DNA from: Nocardia wallacei
Lineage (GTDB): Bacteria; Actinomycetota; Actinomycetes; Mycobacteriales; Mycobacteriaceae
Length of the DNA stretch: 39,213 bases
Direction of reading: 5' to 3'
Assembly: GCF_029868745.1 (NCBI RefSeq)
Contig: NZ_JARWOP010000164.1
Span: 1 to 39,213 of the forward strand
Below, one piece after another: positions 30,515 through 38,804 of the stretch (the first letter of the stretch is position 1; each line of letters opens with the position of its first letter). The notes below the pieces were generated by a model, which saw only the letters and a list, made by a program, of their open reading frames with translations, was not told where the DNA came from and ran no database searches. Made by a program: the position numbers and the translations under genes.

Positions 30515-31138
30515 GTGGAGACGACGGCCCGGGAGCGGCTCATCCTGGCGGCGGAGCGATTGATCGCCGAACGCGGACCGACCGTGCCGCTGCGCGATAT
30601 CGCCGCGGCGGCGGGGCAGCGCAACAACTCCGCGATCCAATACCACTTCGGCTCGCGCGACGGTCTCATCGCCGCGATCGTCGAGCACCGCCTGGCGACC
30701 CTCGAGGTGCGGCGCTTGGAATTGCTTGCCGAGCAAGCGGGTTCGGCCGAATCCGTGCACGGTTTGCTGGAGGCGCTGGTCGTCCCGATGTTCGAGCTGG
30801 GCGCGCACCACGGCATCGGCCACTATGCCCGGTTCCTGGAACAGATTCGGACGCATCCGGCTGTGACGGACGTGGCCAACCTCGACACCGCCGAACGCAC
30901 CTCGGTGCGCGTGATCATGCGCGGCCTGCAGCGGGCACTGCCCGAACTTCCGTCGCGACTGCGTATTCGGCGGTTGCGCGCGCTGCCGACGGTGTTGTTC
31001 GCCCTGCTCGCCGACCATGAACGCGCCGTCGAATCCGGCCGGGTGGCCGCCGACGACGCGGCCGCTCGGGGCGAACTCGTGGATATGCTCGCGGGCACTC
31101 TCACCGCACCGGTCATGGAGGGTGCGCCCGCACGCTGA
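30515..31138 (+). CDS. TetR-family transcriptional regulator
   Basis: A 207-residue one-domain-pair repressor. The N-terminal helix-turn-helix spans about residues 5-52, with RLILAAERLIAERG, VPLRDIAAAAGQRNNSAIQY and HFGSRDGLIAAIV. The rest is a ligand-binding helical domain. The start GTG 30515 gives a normal TetR N-terminus, but GGAGG lies 13 bases upstream, rather far. An ATG at 30488 would add nine residues. It is divergent from the SDR operon across a palindromic operator and so is its likely repressor. Confidence 0.85.
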   Translation: METTARERLILAAERLIAERGPTVPLRDIAAAAGQRNNSAIQYHFGSRDGLIAAIVEHRLATLEVRRLELLAEQAGSAESVHGLLEALVVPMFELGAHHGIGHYARFLEQIRTHPAVTDVANLDTAERTSVRVIMRGLQRALPELPSRLRIRRLRALPTVLFALLADHERAVESGRVAADDAAARGELVDMLAGTLTAPVMEGAPAR

Positions 31139-31169
31139 TCGGCCCCCGGCCTTCTGGCAGCATCGCGGC

Positions 31170-31544
31170 ATGTCCGACACCCCGCGTTTCGCCGCGCCGA
31201 TTCCCGTGCTGCGCATCTTCGATGTGACCAAGGCGCTCGAATTCTATTGTGAATACCTGGGTTTCACTGTGGACTGGGAGCACCGTTTCGAGCCGGGCCT
31301 GCCCCTTTATGCACAGGTGTCCCGTGGTTCGGCGGTCATCCACCTGAGCGAACATCACGGCGACGGCACGCCCGGGACCGTGGTGTGGACAGCTGTGGAC
31401 GATATCCACAGGTGGCATGCCGAACTTGCCGGGAAGCGCTACGGCTACGCCCGGCCGGGCCCGCCCGAGGAGGGACCCGGCGGTCCGGGGTTCTCCGTCA
31501 CCGATCCGTTCGGCAACGAACTGCGGTTCGCCCAGCCCGACTGA
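31170..31544 (+). CDS. Glyoxalase/bleomycin-resistance (VOC) family protein
   Basis: A 124-residue single VOC module. FAAPIPVLRIFDVTKALEFY and CEYLGFTVDWEHRF open the fold, AVIHLSEHHGDGTPG is the middle strand pair, and VTDPFGNELRF is the typical end with the metal-ligand Glu. The layout resembles BRP-like proteins that sequester small molecules, and also lactoylglutathione lyase-like enzymes; the role is not certain. The ATG at 31170 lacks a clear ribosome site. Confidence 0.83.
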   Translation: MSDTPRFAAPIPVLRIFDVTKALEFYCEYLGFTVDWEHRFEPGLPLYAQVSRGSAVIHLSEHHGDGTPGTVVWTAVDDIHRWHAELAGKRYGYARPGPPEEGPGGPGFSVTDPFGNELRFAQPD

Positions 31545-31570
31545 CCTGGCGGAAGATAGTTCGCGGCGGC

Positions 31571-31576
31571 TACCGT
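31571..31576 (+). promoter_or_regulatory. -10 element TACCGT (leaderless)
   Basis: TACCGT ends eight bases before GTG 31585. Confidence 0.4.
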
Positions 31577-31584
31577 GGACGACT

Positions 31585-32025
31585 GTGGATATCGCGCACG
31601 TGCAGACCGAGACTCGCCCGGGTTGGCGAGGACTCGGGCAACCCGCCCTCGTGGCGGGCGGGGCGGCGGCCGTGGTCGCGTTGCTGCATTTCCGGGACCC
31701 GCACGTGCCGGGGTCCTACAGCATCTGCCCGTTGTACGCGCTAACCGGCTGGTGGTGTCCGGGCTGCGGCGGGTTGCGGGCTGTGCACAACCTCACCGAC
31801 GGCCGGTTCCTCGATGCTGTGCACAGCAATGTGCTGCTGGTGCCGCTGCTGGTCGGATTCGTGCTGTGGTTGGGGCACTGGGCGGTGCGGAACTGGCGTG
31901 GGCAACCCGGTCGAGCGTTCCCGTTCTCGATCGGCCGCACCCAACTGGTGGTGATTCTCGCGTTGTTCACAGCGTTCACGGTGTTCCGCAATACCCCGTG
32001 GGGGACCTGGCTGGCGCCGGTGTGA
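31585..32025 (+). CDS. DUF2752 membrane protein
   Basis: A 146-residue integral membrane protein. DUF2752 hallmarks are CPLYALTGWWCPGCGGLRA at 48-66 with three Cys, then HNLTDGRFLDAVHSN. Hydrophobic segments lie near 20-36, 82-97 and 118-134. The CPGCG motif suggests a metal or redox role, which is unproven. GTG 31585 was chosen from the leaderless promoter. Confidence 0.83.
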   Translation: MDIAHVQTETRPGWRGLGQPALVAGGAAAVVALLHFRDPHVPGSYSICPLYALTGWWCPGCGGLRAVHNLTDGRFLDAVHSNVLLVPLLVGFVLWLGHWAVRNWRGQPGRAFPFSIGRTQLVVILALFTAFTVFRNTPWGTWLAPV

Positions 32026-32079
32026 CAGATCGCGGCGCGGTCCCTGTGGGAAGTGCCGTCGACTGGGCATGCTGACGGT

Positions 32080-32268
32080 ATGGCTGATTCATTGCGAACA
32101 CGGATACGCGAGAAGATTCTGCGGCAGCTGAACGAGGACGGCGCGCCGGATCCGGAGCAGGAAGACACGCGCCAGCTCTCCGTCGAGAACGACCTCGAAC
32201 TGCTCGACGCGATCGGGGACAACGATCCCATGCTCGAGGAACTCGCCGAGCGCTACCTCACACCCTGA
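32080..32268 (+). CDS. Small acidic protein of unknown function (62 aa)
   Basis: MADSLRTRIREKILRQLNED is followed by an acidic, helical body (ENDLELLDAIGDNDPMLEEL). No motif is recognised. It lies 54 bases after the DUF2752 gene and converges with the aminotransferase gene 13 bases on. The start ATG 32080 has no strong ribosome site. Confidence 0.55.
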   Translation: MADSLRTRIREKILRQLNEDGAPDPEQEDTRQLSVENDLELLDAIGDNDPMLEELAERYLTP

Positions 32269-32281
32269 CCGCCACGCCGGC

Positions 32282-33595
32282 TCAAACTGTGCACGGCGCC
32301 GCGCCCGTTCCCGGAGCGAGGCGTTCCCGGGTCTCCGGCACCGGATTCCACTGACCTTCGGTACGGCCGTAGTCCCAGGCCGATCCCTCGCGCACCAGAG
32401 TGTCGACCGCGTCGATCAGCCGGTCCACATCCGCCGCGCAGGTGCCCAGCCCGATGCTGGCGCGCAGTGCCCCGTCCACACCGAGGCGGGCCAGCAGCGG
32501 ATGCGCGCAGAACCGCCCGTCGCGCACACCGATGCCGTATTCGGCCGACAGGTAGGCGGCGACGTGGCCCGGTTCGTAGCCGTCCACGGTGAACGCGACG
32601 ATGCCGACGCCGTCGGCGCTGTCCGACCAGATGCGCAGGAAGCGCACTCCCGCAACGGTTTCCAGGCCGTCGCGCAGCCGCTGGGTGAGCTGACGCTCGT
32701 GCTCGCCGACCGCGACTTCGTCCAAGGCGGCCAGGGTGTCGCAGGCGGCGGCCAGCGCGGCCACGCCCAGGACGTTCGGGGAGCCGCCCTCGTGCCGCTG
32801 CGGGGCCGGCGCCCATTCGGCGGTGGTGGCGGTGACCGCACGCACCGCGCCCCCGCCCGCGAGGTACGGCTCGGCGGCGTCGAGCCAATCCCGGCGGCCC
32901 ACCAGCACACCCGCGCCGAACGGTGCGTAGAGCTTGTGACCGGAGCAAGCCAGATAATCAATGCCCGTGGCGCGCAGGTCGATTCGGCGATGCGGCGCCA
33001 GCTGGGCCGCGTCGACCAGGATGCGGGCGCCGCACTGGTGCGCGATGGTGGCCAGGCGTTCCAGTGGAAGCAGTTCGCCAGTCACGTTCGAGGCGCCCGT
33101 AACCGCAAGCAGCGCAGCGGGTTTGGTGCACAGTTCCGCGACGAGGCGGCGGATCGTCTCCTCGATCGTGTCCGCGGCCGGGACCACTCGACGGCCGTGC
33201 CGTGTCCACGGCAGGAAGTTGGCGTGATGCTCGATGTCGAGTACCACGGTATCGCCCGGCACGCAGGACGCCAGCAGATTCAGCGCGTCGGTGGTGTTGC
33301 GGGTGAACACGACCGTCTGGTCGTCGGCGCAGTTCAGGAAGCGTGCCACCGAGCCGCGGGCGGCCTCGTAGCAGTCGGTCGAGATGCGGGAGGCGTAGCC
33401 CGCGCCGCGGTGCACGCTGGCGTAGTACGGCAGCAGTTCGGTCACCCGATCGGCGACCTGCGCCAGGGCGGGCGCGCTGGCGGCGTAGTCGAAATTGGCG
33501 TAGCGGCGAGTTCCGCCCTGTACCAACGGAACTCGCAGATCGCATCCGGAGACGCGGGCAACGGCGGCACAGGTGTGGTCGAGAGCAGCGGTCAT
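32282..33595 (-). CDS. Class V aminotransferase, cysteine desulfurase-like, SAM-IV riboswitch controlled
   Basis: A 437-residue PLP enzyme resembling SufS/NifS-type desulfurases and C-S lyases. DIEHHANFLPW holds the His that stacks on PLP. VDAAQLAPHRRID holds the PLP Asp. SGHKLYAPFG carries the Schiff-base Lys at about 221. RDGRFCAHPLL carries a Cys near 363 at the SufS catalytic-Cys position. With a SAM riboswitch upstream, a sulfur role (cysteine/methionine sulfur traffic) fits. ATG 33595 follows AAGGG; ATG 33616, seven codons earlier, follows GGAG in a hairpin and may be the regulated start. The stop meets the convergent small gene 13 bases away. Confidence 0.85.
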   Translation of the reverse strand: MTAALDHTCAAVARVSGCDLRVPLVQGGTRRYANFDYAASAPALAQVADRVTELLPYYASVHRGAGYASRISTDCYEAARGSVARFLNCADDQTVVFTRNTTDALNLLASCVPGDTVVLDIEHHANFLPWTRHGRRVVPAADTIEETIRRLVAELCTKPAALLAVTGASNVTGELLPLERLATIAHQCGARILVDAAQLAPHRRIDLRATGIDYLACSGHKLYAPFGAGVLVGRRDWLDAAEPYLAGGGAVRAVTATTAEWAPAPQRHEGGSPNVLGVAALAAACDTLAALDEVAVGEHERQLTQRLRDGLETVAGVRFLRIWSDSADGVGIVAFTVDGYEPGHVAAYLSAEYGIGVRDGRFCAHPLLARLGVDGALRASIGLGTCAADVDRLIDAVDTLVREGSAWDYGRTEGQWNPVPETRERLAPGTGAAPCTV

Positions 33596-33617
33596 CACGT
33601 CAACCCTTCGGGTCATG

Positions 33618-33648
33618 GGACTCCGGAGGAAACGAGTAGTCGGAGTCC
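33618..33648 (-). promoter_or_regulatory. Expression-platform hairpin at the 3' end of SAM-IV
   Basis: On the minus strand GGACTCCG (33648-33641) pairs with CGGAGTCC (33625-33618). The 3' arm contains the GGAG that would serve the ATG at 33616, and the 5' arm touches the last riboswitch bases. This suggests control of translation rather than of termination. Confidence 0.5.
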
Positions 33649-33759
33649 GCGCTTGCCCTGCCCGGTCGGGCAGCGGCCCGGTCGTCACCCGGAGCACCCC
33701 GCCGCGGAGGAGGGTTGCCGGCCAGCAAGCCGGGGCTTGACGCTGGCACTCATGACCTG
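33640..33759 (-). ncRNA. SAM-IV riboswitch
   Basis: Reading the minus strand, the aptamer starts GGTCATGAGTGCCAGCG, continues with GGCTTGCTGGCCGGCAACCC and GGGTGACGACC, which closes P1. The hairpin CTGCCCGACCGGGCAG and the pseudoknot strand GCAAGCGCGG follow. These are the conserved elements of SAM-IV, a class found in Actinobacteria upstream of sulfur-metabolism genes. The promoter at 33765-33794 puts the transcript start within a base or two of the aptamer. High SAM should reduce expression of the desulfurase-like gene (inference). Confidence 0.88.
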
Positions 33760-33764
33760 GCCCG

Positions 33765-33794
33765 AGATTGGCAGACGGCCGCCCCGCTTGTCAA
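33765..33794 (-). promoter_or_regulatory. Promoter of the riboswitch transcript
   Basis: -35 TTGACA (33794-33789) and -10 CAATCT (33770-33765) with an 18-base spacer. The expected start is at about 33758. Confidence 0.6.
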
Positions 33795-33863
33795 CCCCGC
33801 GCTGCGACCTTACGTGTGGTCCGCTGATCCTGGACGCGCGAAAGCCTTGTGCTGGAAGCTGAT

Positions 33864-34403
33864 TCAGTCAAGCCCCATCGGCCGGTGATATCCGCCGTTG
33901 TAGTAGAGCAGGGGAGCGGCGATCGGCTGATCGCCGGTGTTGTCGTAGACGCGGGTGGCCAGGCCGATCACCAGGGTGTGGTCGCCGACGGGGATCAGCT
34001 GGTGCACCGCGGCCCGTACCCAGATGGGGGTGCCGTGCAGGACCGGTTCGCCGGTATCGAGGCGGGTCCACAGGGACTGGTCGGCGAAGCGTTCCTCGGC
34101 GGCTCGGGAGAACCGCTGTGCCAGATGCCGCTGATGCTCGCCCAAGAAGTGCACGACCACCGAGTCGGCGGCCAGCATGGCGTCGATGCTCGACGAGGTG
34201 TGCGCGATGTTGAACGAGATCAGCGGCGGATCCAGCGACAGCGAGGCGAAGGAGGTAGCGGTGAAACCCACCGGCCGGGTCGCCGAGTCCAGGGTGACGA
34301 TGGTGACGCCGGCGGGGTAGTGCCGCATGGCGGACCGGTACTGGGACGCGGTGATTCCGCTCAGATCGTCGGGTACCTCGAGTTCGGCATCGGAGGAACT
34401 CAT
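33864..34403 (-). CDS. Flavin reductase-like FMN-binding protein
   Basis: A 179-residue member of the flavin reductase (HpaC-like) family, which supplies reduced FMN to partner monooxygenases. [19 protein letters not shown] opens the split barrel, [20 protein letters not shown] is the flavin-binding core, and [13 protein letters not shown] and [12 protein letters not shown] close it. No partner monooxygenase is in the window. It lies on the same strand as the gene at 34501, with 97 bases between, and upstream of the riboswitch promoter. Confidence 0.85.
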   Translation of the reverse strand: MSSSDAELEVPDDLSGITASQYRSAMRHYPAGVTIVTLDSATRPVGFTATSFASLSLDPPLISFNIAHTSSSIDAMLAADSVVVHFLGEHQRHLAQRFSRAAEERFADQSLWTRLDTGEPVLHGTPIWVRAAVHQLIPVGDHTLVIGLATRVYDNTGDQPIAAPLLYYNGGYHRPMGLD

Positions 34404-34500
34404 GTCACCGCCTCGGCGCCGCTCGCGGGCGCGGTCTCGCTGGTTTCGTACAGTTCCAACCTACGTTGCCCGGGTGGCGGGTATTCCGGCCGCGGGCCGT

Positions 34501-34821
34501 TCAGTACTCCGGATAGCCGTCGGACGGGCCGATCATCAGGTTGATGCGGTCGCGGGTGAGGCGGGTGAGTAGCTCCGTGGTCCGTTCCGTGATCTCCTGC
34601 CGCACGAAGGAGTCGAAGATGCGGCCGAGATCCGCGTCGGAGAGGGCGGGCAACTCGACCTCCGCGGCCTTCAGCAGCGCCGCGCGGTCGGCATAGGGGC
34701 GACCGTCGGCCACCTTCTCCGCCCAGGTCACGGCGCAGCAGCAGGAATAGAGCGCGTGTACCGCGCGAGTGCGGGGGAGCGAATTGAAACGGTCCAGGCC
34801 GATGCCCTTGTGCATCACCAT
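34501..34821 (-). CDS. OHCU decarboxylase-like protein, shortened
   Basis: A 106-residue product. The first 70 residues match the start of 2-oxo-4-hydroxy-4-carboxy-5-ureidoimidazoline decarboxylases: GIGLDRFNSLPRTRAVHALY, CCCAVTWAEKVADGRPYADR and ALSDADLGR. Known enzymes of uric-acid breakdown then have an HPRIG motif and about 90 more residues; here a short helical tail (RTTELLTRLTRDRINLMIGP) ends the protein, so the usual catalytic half is missing. The ATG at 34821 follows GGAGG. It may have a new role or be a remnant. Confidence 0.65.
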   Translation of the reverse strand: MVMHKGIGLDRFNSLPRTRAVHALYSCCCAVTWAEKVADGRPYADRAALLKAAEVELPALSDADLGRIFDSFVRQEITERTTELLTRLTRDRINLMIGPSDGYPEY

Positions 34822-34953
34822 GGTGGCCTCCGGTAAACCGAGGCGGCAAATCCTGAGGTACCGATCGTTGCACCGCTACGCCGCCGCCGACAGCGGTTCG
34901 CGGCGAATGTTGCACAGGATTTACACGGTGCGGGCCGCCCGAACACGGGTCGC

Positions 34954-34959
34954 TACGCT
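34954..34959 (+). promoter_or_regulatory. -10 element TACGCT for enoyl-CoA hydratase (leaderless)
   Basis: TACGCT ends six bases before ATG 34966. Confidence 0.5.
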
Positions 34960-34965
34960 GGACAA

Positions 34966-35787
34966 ATGACTGAATGGAAGGCTTTCACAGTCGAGAGCAA
35001 GGATCACGTCGCGCAGGTGACGCTGATCGGCCCGGGTAAGGGCAACGCCATGGGCCCGGACTTCTGGCGGGAACTGCCCTTGGTCTTCGGTGAACTCGAC
35101 GCCGACCCGGAGGTGCGGGCGATCGTGCTCACCGGATCGGGCCGCAACTTCTCCTACGGCCTCGACCTGCAGGCGATGAGTCCGCTGTTCGGCGCGCTGC
35201 TGGCCGACCGGGCCCTGGCCGCGCCGCGCACCGCCTTTCTGCACGACATCCGGCGGCTGCAGGCCGCGGTCACCGCGGTGGCCGATTGCCGCAAGCCGGT
35301 GATCGCCGCGGTGTCGGGCTGGTGTGTCGGCGGCGGCCTGGACCTGATCGCCGCCGCCGATATCCGGCTGGCCAGCGCTGATGCCACCTTCAGTCTGCGC
35401 GAGGCCAAGGTCGCCATCGTGGCCGACGTCGGTTCGCTGCACCGGCTGCCCGGCGTCATCGGCGAGGGCCACCTGCGCGAACTGGCCTACACCGGCAAGG
35501 ACATCGACGCCGCCCGCGCGGAGCGCATCGGCCTGGTCAACGACGTGCACGCCGATCAGGCCGCGGTGCTCGACGCCGCGCACGCCATGGCCCGCGAGAT
35601 CGCCGCGAACCCGCCGCTGGTGGTGCAGGGCATCAAGGACGTGCTCGACCAGCCCAAGGCCGGGCGGATCGCCGACGGTTTGCGCTACGTCTCGGCGTGG
35701 AACGCCGCCTTCCTGCCGTCGGAGGATCTCACGGAGGCCATTCAGGCGGTGTTCGAGAAGCGGCCGCCGGAGTTCGAGGGCCGGTAA
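34966..35787 (+). CDS. Enoyl-CoA hydratase/isomerase (EchA21-like)
   Basis: A 273-residue crotonase-fold enzyme of fatty-acid metabolism. The oxyanion-hole segments are NFSYGLDLQAM and VSGWCVGGGLDLIAAADI. FSLREAKVAIVADVGSLHRLP has Glu and Asp at the positions used by dienoyl-CoA isomerases. The whole sequence resembles mycobacterial EchA21. Hydratase versus isomerase activity is not certain. It is probably leaderless. It stands alone between the divergent OHCU-like gene and the SARP gene. Confidence 0.88.
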   Translation: MTEWKAFTVESKDHVAQVTLIGPGKGNAMGPDFWRELPLVFGELDADPEVRAIVLTGSGRNFSYGLDLQAMSPLFGALLADRALAAPRTAFLHDIRRLQAAVTAVADCRKPVIAAVSGWCVGGGLDLIAAADIRLASADATFSLREAKVAIVADVGSLHRLPGVIGEGHLRELAYTGKDIDAARAERIGLVNDVHADQAAVLDAAHAMAREIAANPPLVVQGIKDVLDQPKAGRIADGLRYVSAWNAAFLPSEDLTEAIQAVFEKRPPEFEGR

Positions 35788-35865
35788 CCACAGGCTTCCT
35801 GTACGACTGTTCAGCACGATCGTCTACCGTCTCTGCACAACGTTCGTGTGTTGTGGACAGGACCG

Positions 35866-38109
35866 ATGCTGAAGTTCGCCGTGCTGGGTGAGGTACGAGC
35901 TTGGCGCGGCGAGAACCCGCTGGATCTCGGCCCCAAGCAGCGCCGAGCCGTGCTCGCGGCGCTGTTGCTGCGGCGCGGCCGCTCGGCCACCGTGGCGGAC
36001 CTGGTCGCCGACGTCTGGGGCGATCGCGCCACGGCCAGCGCGGTCGGCGCGCTGCGCAACCACATCCTGCATCTGCGCAAGATCCTCGAGCCCGACCGGG
36101 CGCCGGGCACGCCGCCCGCGGTGCTGGTCGGATTCGCCGGCGGATACGCGCTGCGCCTGCCGCCCGCCGCGGTCGACATAGATCTGGCCGAGCAGTACGC
36201 GACCGAGGCCGAGCGCACCTCCGACGCCGCCCTGGCCCACGACCGCCTGCAGGCCGCGCTGAGCCTCTGGGCCGGTACTCCGCTGGCGGGGTTACCGGGT
36301 CCGCACGCCGAACGTCGCCGCGCCCAGCTCATCGAGCGTCGGTTGAGTCTGCTGGAACGCCGTCTCGAGGCCGATCTCCGCCTGGGTCGCCACGCCGAGG
36401 CGATCACCGAGTTGCAACCGCTGGCCGCGGAACATCCGTTGCGGGAGAAGACCCGTGAGCTGTTGATGACGGCGTTCTATCACGCTGGGCGGCGGGCCGA
36501 GGCGCTCGAGGTGTTCGCCGATACGCGGGCCACCCTCGTCGAATCGCTGGGTCTGGAACCCGGTCCCCGCCTGGTCGATCTGCAACAGCGCATTCTGCGC
36601 GCGGAGCCCGCGCCGACGCGTCCGGCGCCGGTGGCCGAGCGGGTCAGGGTGGCGCAATTGCCCGCCGATATCGCCGATTTCACCGGTCGCGCCGACTGGG
36701 TGCGCCGGATGGTCGAGCATCTCACCGCGCCCGGCGGCGCCGTGCCGGTGTGCGCGATCGCGGGGATGGGCGGGGTCGGCAAAAGCACGCTGGCCGTGCA
36801 CGTCGCGCACCTGGCCCGGGACCATTTCCCGGACGGCCAGCTGCATGTCGATCTGCACGGATTCGAGCGCCGCGGTTCCGCCGCCGACACCCTCGGCGAC
36901 TTCCTGCGCGCGCTCGGGGTGCCGGAGGGGGAGATCGCGGCCTCGGCGCAGCAGCGCGCCGCCCAGTTCCGCAGCCGGTTGGACGGCAAGCGGGTGCTGG
37001 TGGTGCTCGACAACGCCCGGGACGCCGAGCAGGTGGCTCCGCTGATCCCGGGCACTGCGGGTTCGGCGGTGCTGATCACCAGCCGGTCCGCGCTGCCCGA
37101 ACTGCCCGGAGCGGTCGGCGTGCGGCTGGATGAGATGACCGCGGCGGAGGCCTCGACCCTGCTGGCCCGCATCGTCGGCGGCGATCGGGTCGACGCCGAA
37201 CCCGAGGCCGCCGAGGCGGTGGTGCGCGCCTGCGGTCGGCTGCCGCTGGCGGTGCGGATCATCGGCGCGCGGCTGGCGAGCCGCCCGCGCTGGACGATCG
37301 CCGCGATCGCCGACCGGCTGGCCGATTCACGGCGTCGGCTGGGGCTGCTCCGCACCGGCGATCTCGCCGTCGAACCCGTCTTCCGGCTCGGCTACGACCA
37401 GCTGGAACCCCAGCAGGCCAAGGCTTTTCGCATGCTCGCCGGTCCCGAGGTGGAAGATCTGCCGCTGCCCGGCGCGGCGGCCATGCTGGGACTCGACCGC
37501 GACGAGGCCGAGTACCTGTGCGAGTCGCTGGTCGATCTGAGCCTGCTCGACGCCACCGCCGCGGGGCGCTACACCCATCACGATCTGCTGCGGCTGTTCG
37601 CCCGCGAACTCGGCCCGGCCGACGAATCCGAGGCGCTGCCGCGACTGCTCGACTTCTACCTGGCGACCATGAAAAACGTGGTGGCGGTGTGCAATCCGGG
37701 GACGCGGTTGCCGGAGTACCTCGAAACGACTCGGGCTCGCGGGTTGTCGTTCTCCGACGGCGCCGACGCGCAGTGCTGGCTGAACACCGAGCGCCGCAAC
37801 CTGGTGGCGCTGTTCCGGCAGGCCGCCCGGCTCAGCGCCGCGGCGAGCCCCGCGCCGGCGTTGTGTGCCGACTTGGCCTGGGCCATGGCGGAATTGATCG
37901 ACGGCGGGCCGCACGCTCAGGAACTGTCCCGGGCGCTGGAAGAACTGCTCGCGGCCGCGCTGCGCGCCGGGGATCGTGATCTGGAGTGCCGGGTGCGGGT
38001 GGCGCTGGGTTCCGTGCTCACCTACGCCCTGGCTCGGATGAGTACCGGGCGCGACCATCAGCGCATCGCGTTGTCGCTGGGCAGTGATTCCCCGGGCAAC
38101 GCCGCCTGA
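35866..38109 (+). CDS. SARP/AfsR-type regulator, N-terminal 747 residues (frameshifted)
   Basis: Antibiotic-regulatory-protein family activator. An OmpR-type winged helix (KQRRAVLAALLLRRGRSATV) is followed by a bacterial transcriptional activation (BTAD) domain. An NB-ARC ATPase follows, with P-loop GMGGVGKST near residue 300, kinase-2 VLVVLDN, AVLITSR and GRLPLAVRIIGARL. The C-terminal part starts a TPR-like array and then stops at 38107. The continuing TPR frame is at 38127-38804. One missing base near 38106 explains both frames, so this is one gene of about 975 residues broken by a mutation or a sequencing error. The start ATG 35866 gives the usual N-terminus; an in-frame GTG at 35848 adds six residues. 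Confidence 0.85.
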   Translation: MLKFAVLGEVRAWRGENPLDLGPKQRRAVLAALLLRRGRSATVADLVADVWGDRATASAVGALRNHILHLRKILEPDRAPGTPPAVLVGFAGGYALRLPPAAVDIDLAEQYATEAERTSDAALAHDRLQAALSLWAGTPLAGLPGPHAERRRAQLIERRLSLLERRLEADLRLGRHAEAITELQPLAAEHPLREKTRELLMTAFYHAGRRAEALEVFADTRATLVESLGLEPGPRLVDLQQRILRAEPAPTRPAPVAERVRVAQLPADIADFTGRADWVRRMVEHLTAPGGAVPVCAIAGMGGVGKSTLAVHVAHLARDHFPDGQLHVDLHGFERRGSAADTLGDFLRALGVPEGEIAASAQQRAAQFRSRLDGKRVLVVLDNARDAEQVAPLIPGTAGSAVLITSRSALPELPGAVGVRLDEMTAAEASTLLARIVGGDRVDAEPEAAEAVVRACGRLPLAVRIIGARLASRPRWTIAAIADRLADSRRRLGLLRTGDLAVEPVFRLGYDQLEPQQAKAFRMLAGPEVEDLPLPGAAAMLGLDRDEAEYLCESLVDLSLLDATAAGRYTHHDLLRLFARELGPADESEALPRLLDFYLATMKNVVAVCNPGTRLPEYLETTRARGLSFSDGADAQCWLNTERRNLVALFRQAARLSAAASPAPALCADLAWAMAELIDGGPHAQELSRALEELLAAALRAGDRDLECRVRVALGSVLTYALARMSTGRDHQRIALSLGSDSPGNAA

Positions 38110-38804
38110 CTGCCTTCGCGGCGCAGATGCTGGCCGGTTCCGCACGGGTCGGCGTGGAGGTCGCCGCCTCGCTGGCGCATGCCGAGCGGGCCATCCGGCT
38201 GGCCCGGCGGCTCGGTGACCCGGCCATCGAATGCGGTTGCCTGATCCAGGTGGCCAAGACGCTGTCGGACGACGGGCGGTTCGAGGAGTCCGTCGCCAGC
38301 GCCGAACGCGGGCTGGATCTGGCGCAGCAGATCGGCAACAACGCCCTGGAGGCGATGGCGCTGCACGAGCTGGGCGCCGCGCTGGCCTACCGCGACGAGC
38401 ACGAGCGTGCGATCGAATTATGCACGCGCGCAGTCGAATCCGCGCGCCGCAGCGGTATGTCGTTGCGGGTGGGGCTCGCGCTGGCACGGCTGGCGCACGT
38501 GTACATGCTTGCGGGGGAACTGATTCGGGCCGAGCCGATCGCGGCCGAGGCGGTCGAGAACATCACCCGGGCCGCCGGACCGCTGCACCGCGGCCGCGTC
38601 ATGCTGATGCACGGGCTGGTGTTGCAGGGGCTGGGCCGCACGACCCAGGCCCGGCAGGTGTTACGCGCGACGGCCGAGATCGTGGTACAGCTGGAGGAGG
38701 CCGACCTGGTGCACGAGCGCATCGCCGCGGAATTGGCGGTGCCGGTCATGGCCATGCTGCGTGAGCAGGTCGCCGCCGTCCACGCCGAGCGGGTTGCCGG
38801 CTGA
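38110..38804 (+). pseudogene. C-terminal TPR fragment of the SARP/AfsR regulator
   Basis: The shifted frame carries TPR-like helices: ASLAHAERAIRLARRLGDPA, LIQVAKTLSDDGRFEESVAS, GNNALEAMALHELGAALAYR and onward. Reading across the break as ...GNAA-x-TAFAAQM gives an uninterrupted TPR array. The first ATG in this frame is 38127, without a ribosome site, so separate expression is unlikely. Confidence 0.75.

Noticed and set aside
31384..31592. Possible origin or DnaA-titration cluster
   Set aside because: The boxes each have at least one mismatch and lie mostly inside the glyoxalase-like gene, where Trp/Val/Asp codons create GTGGAC by chance; no AT-rich unwinding region is present.
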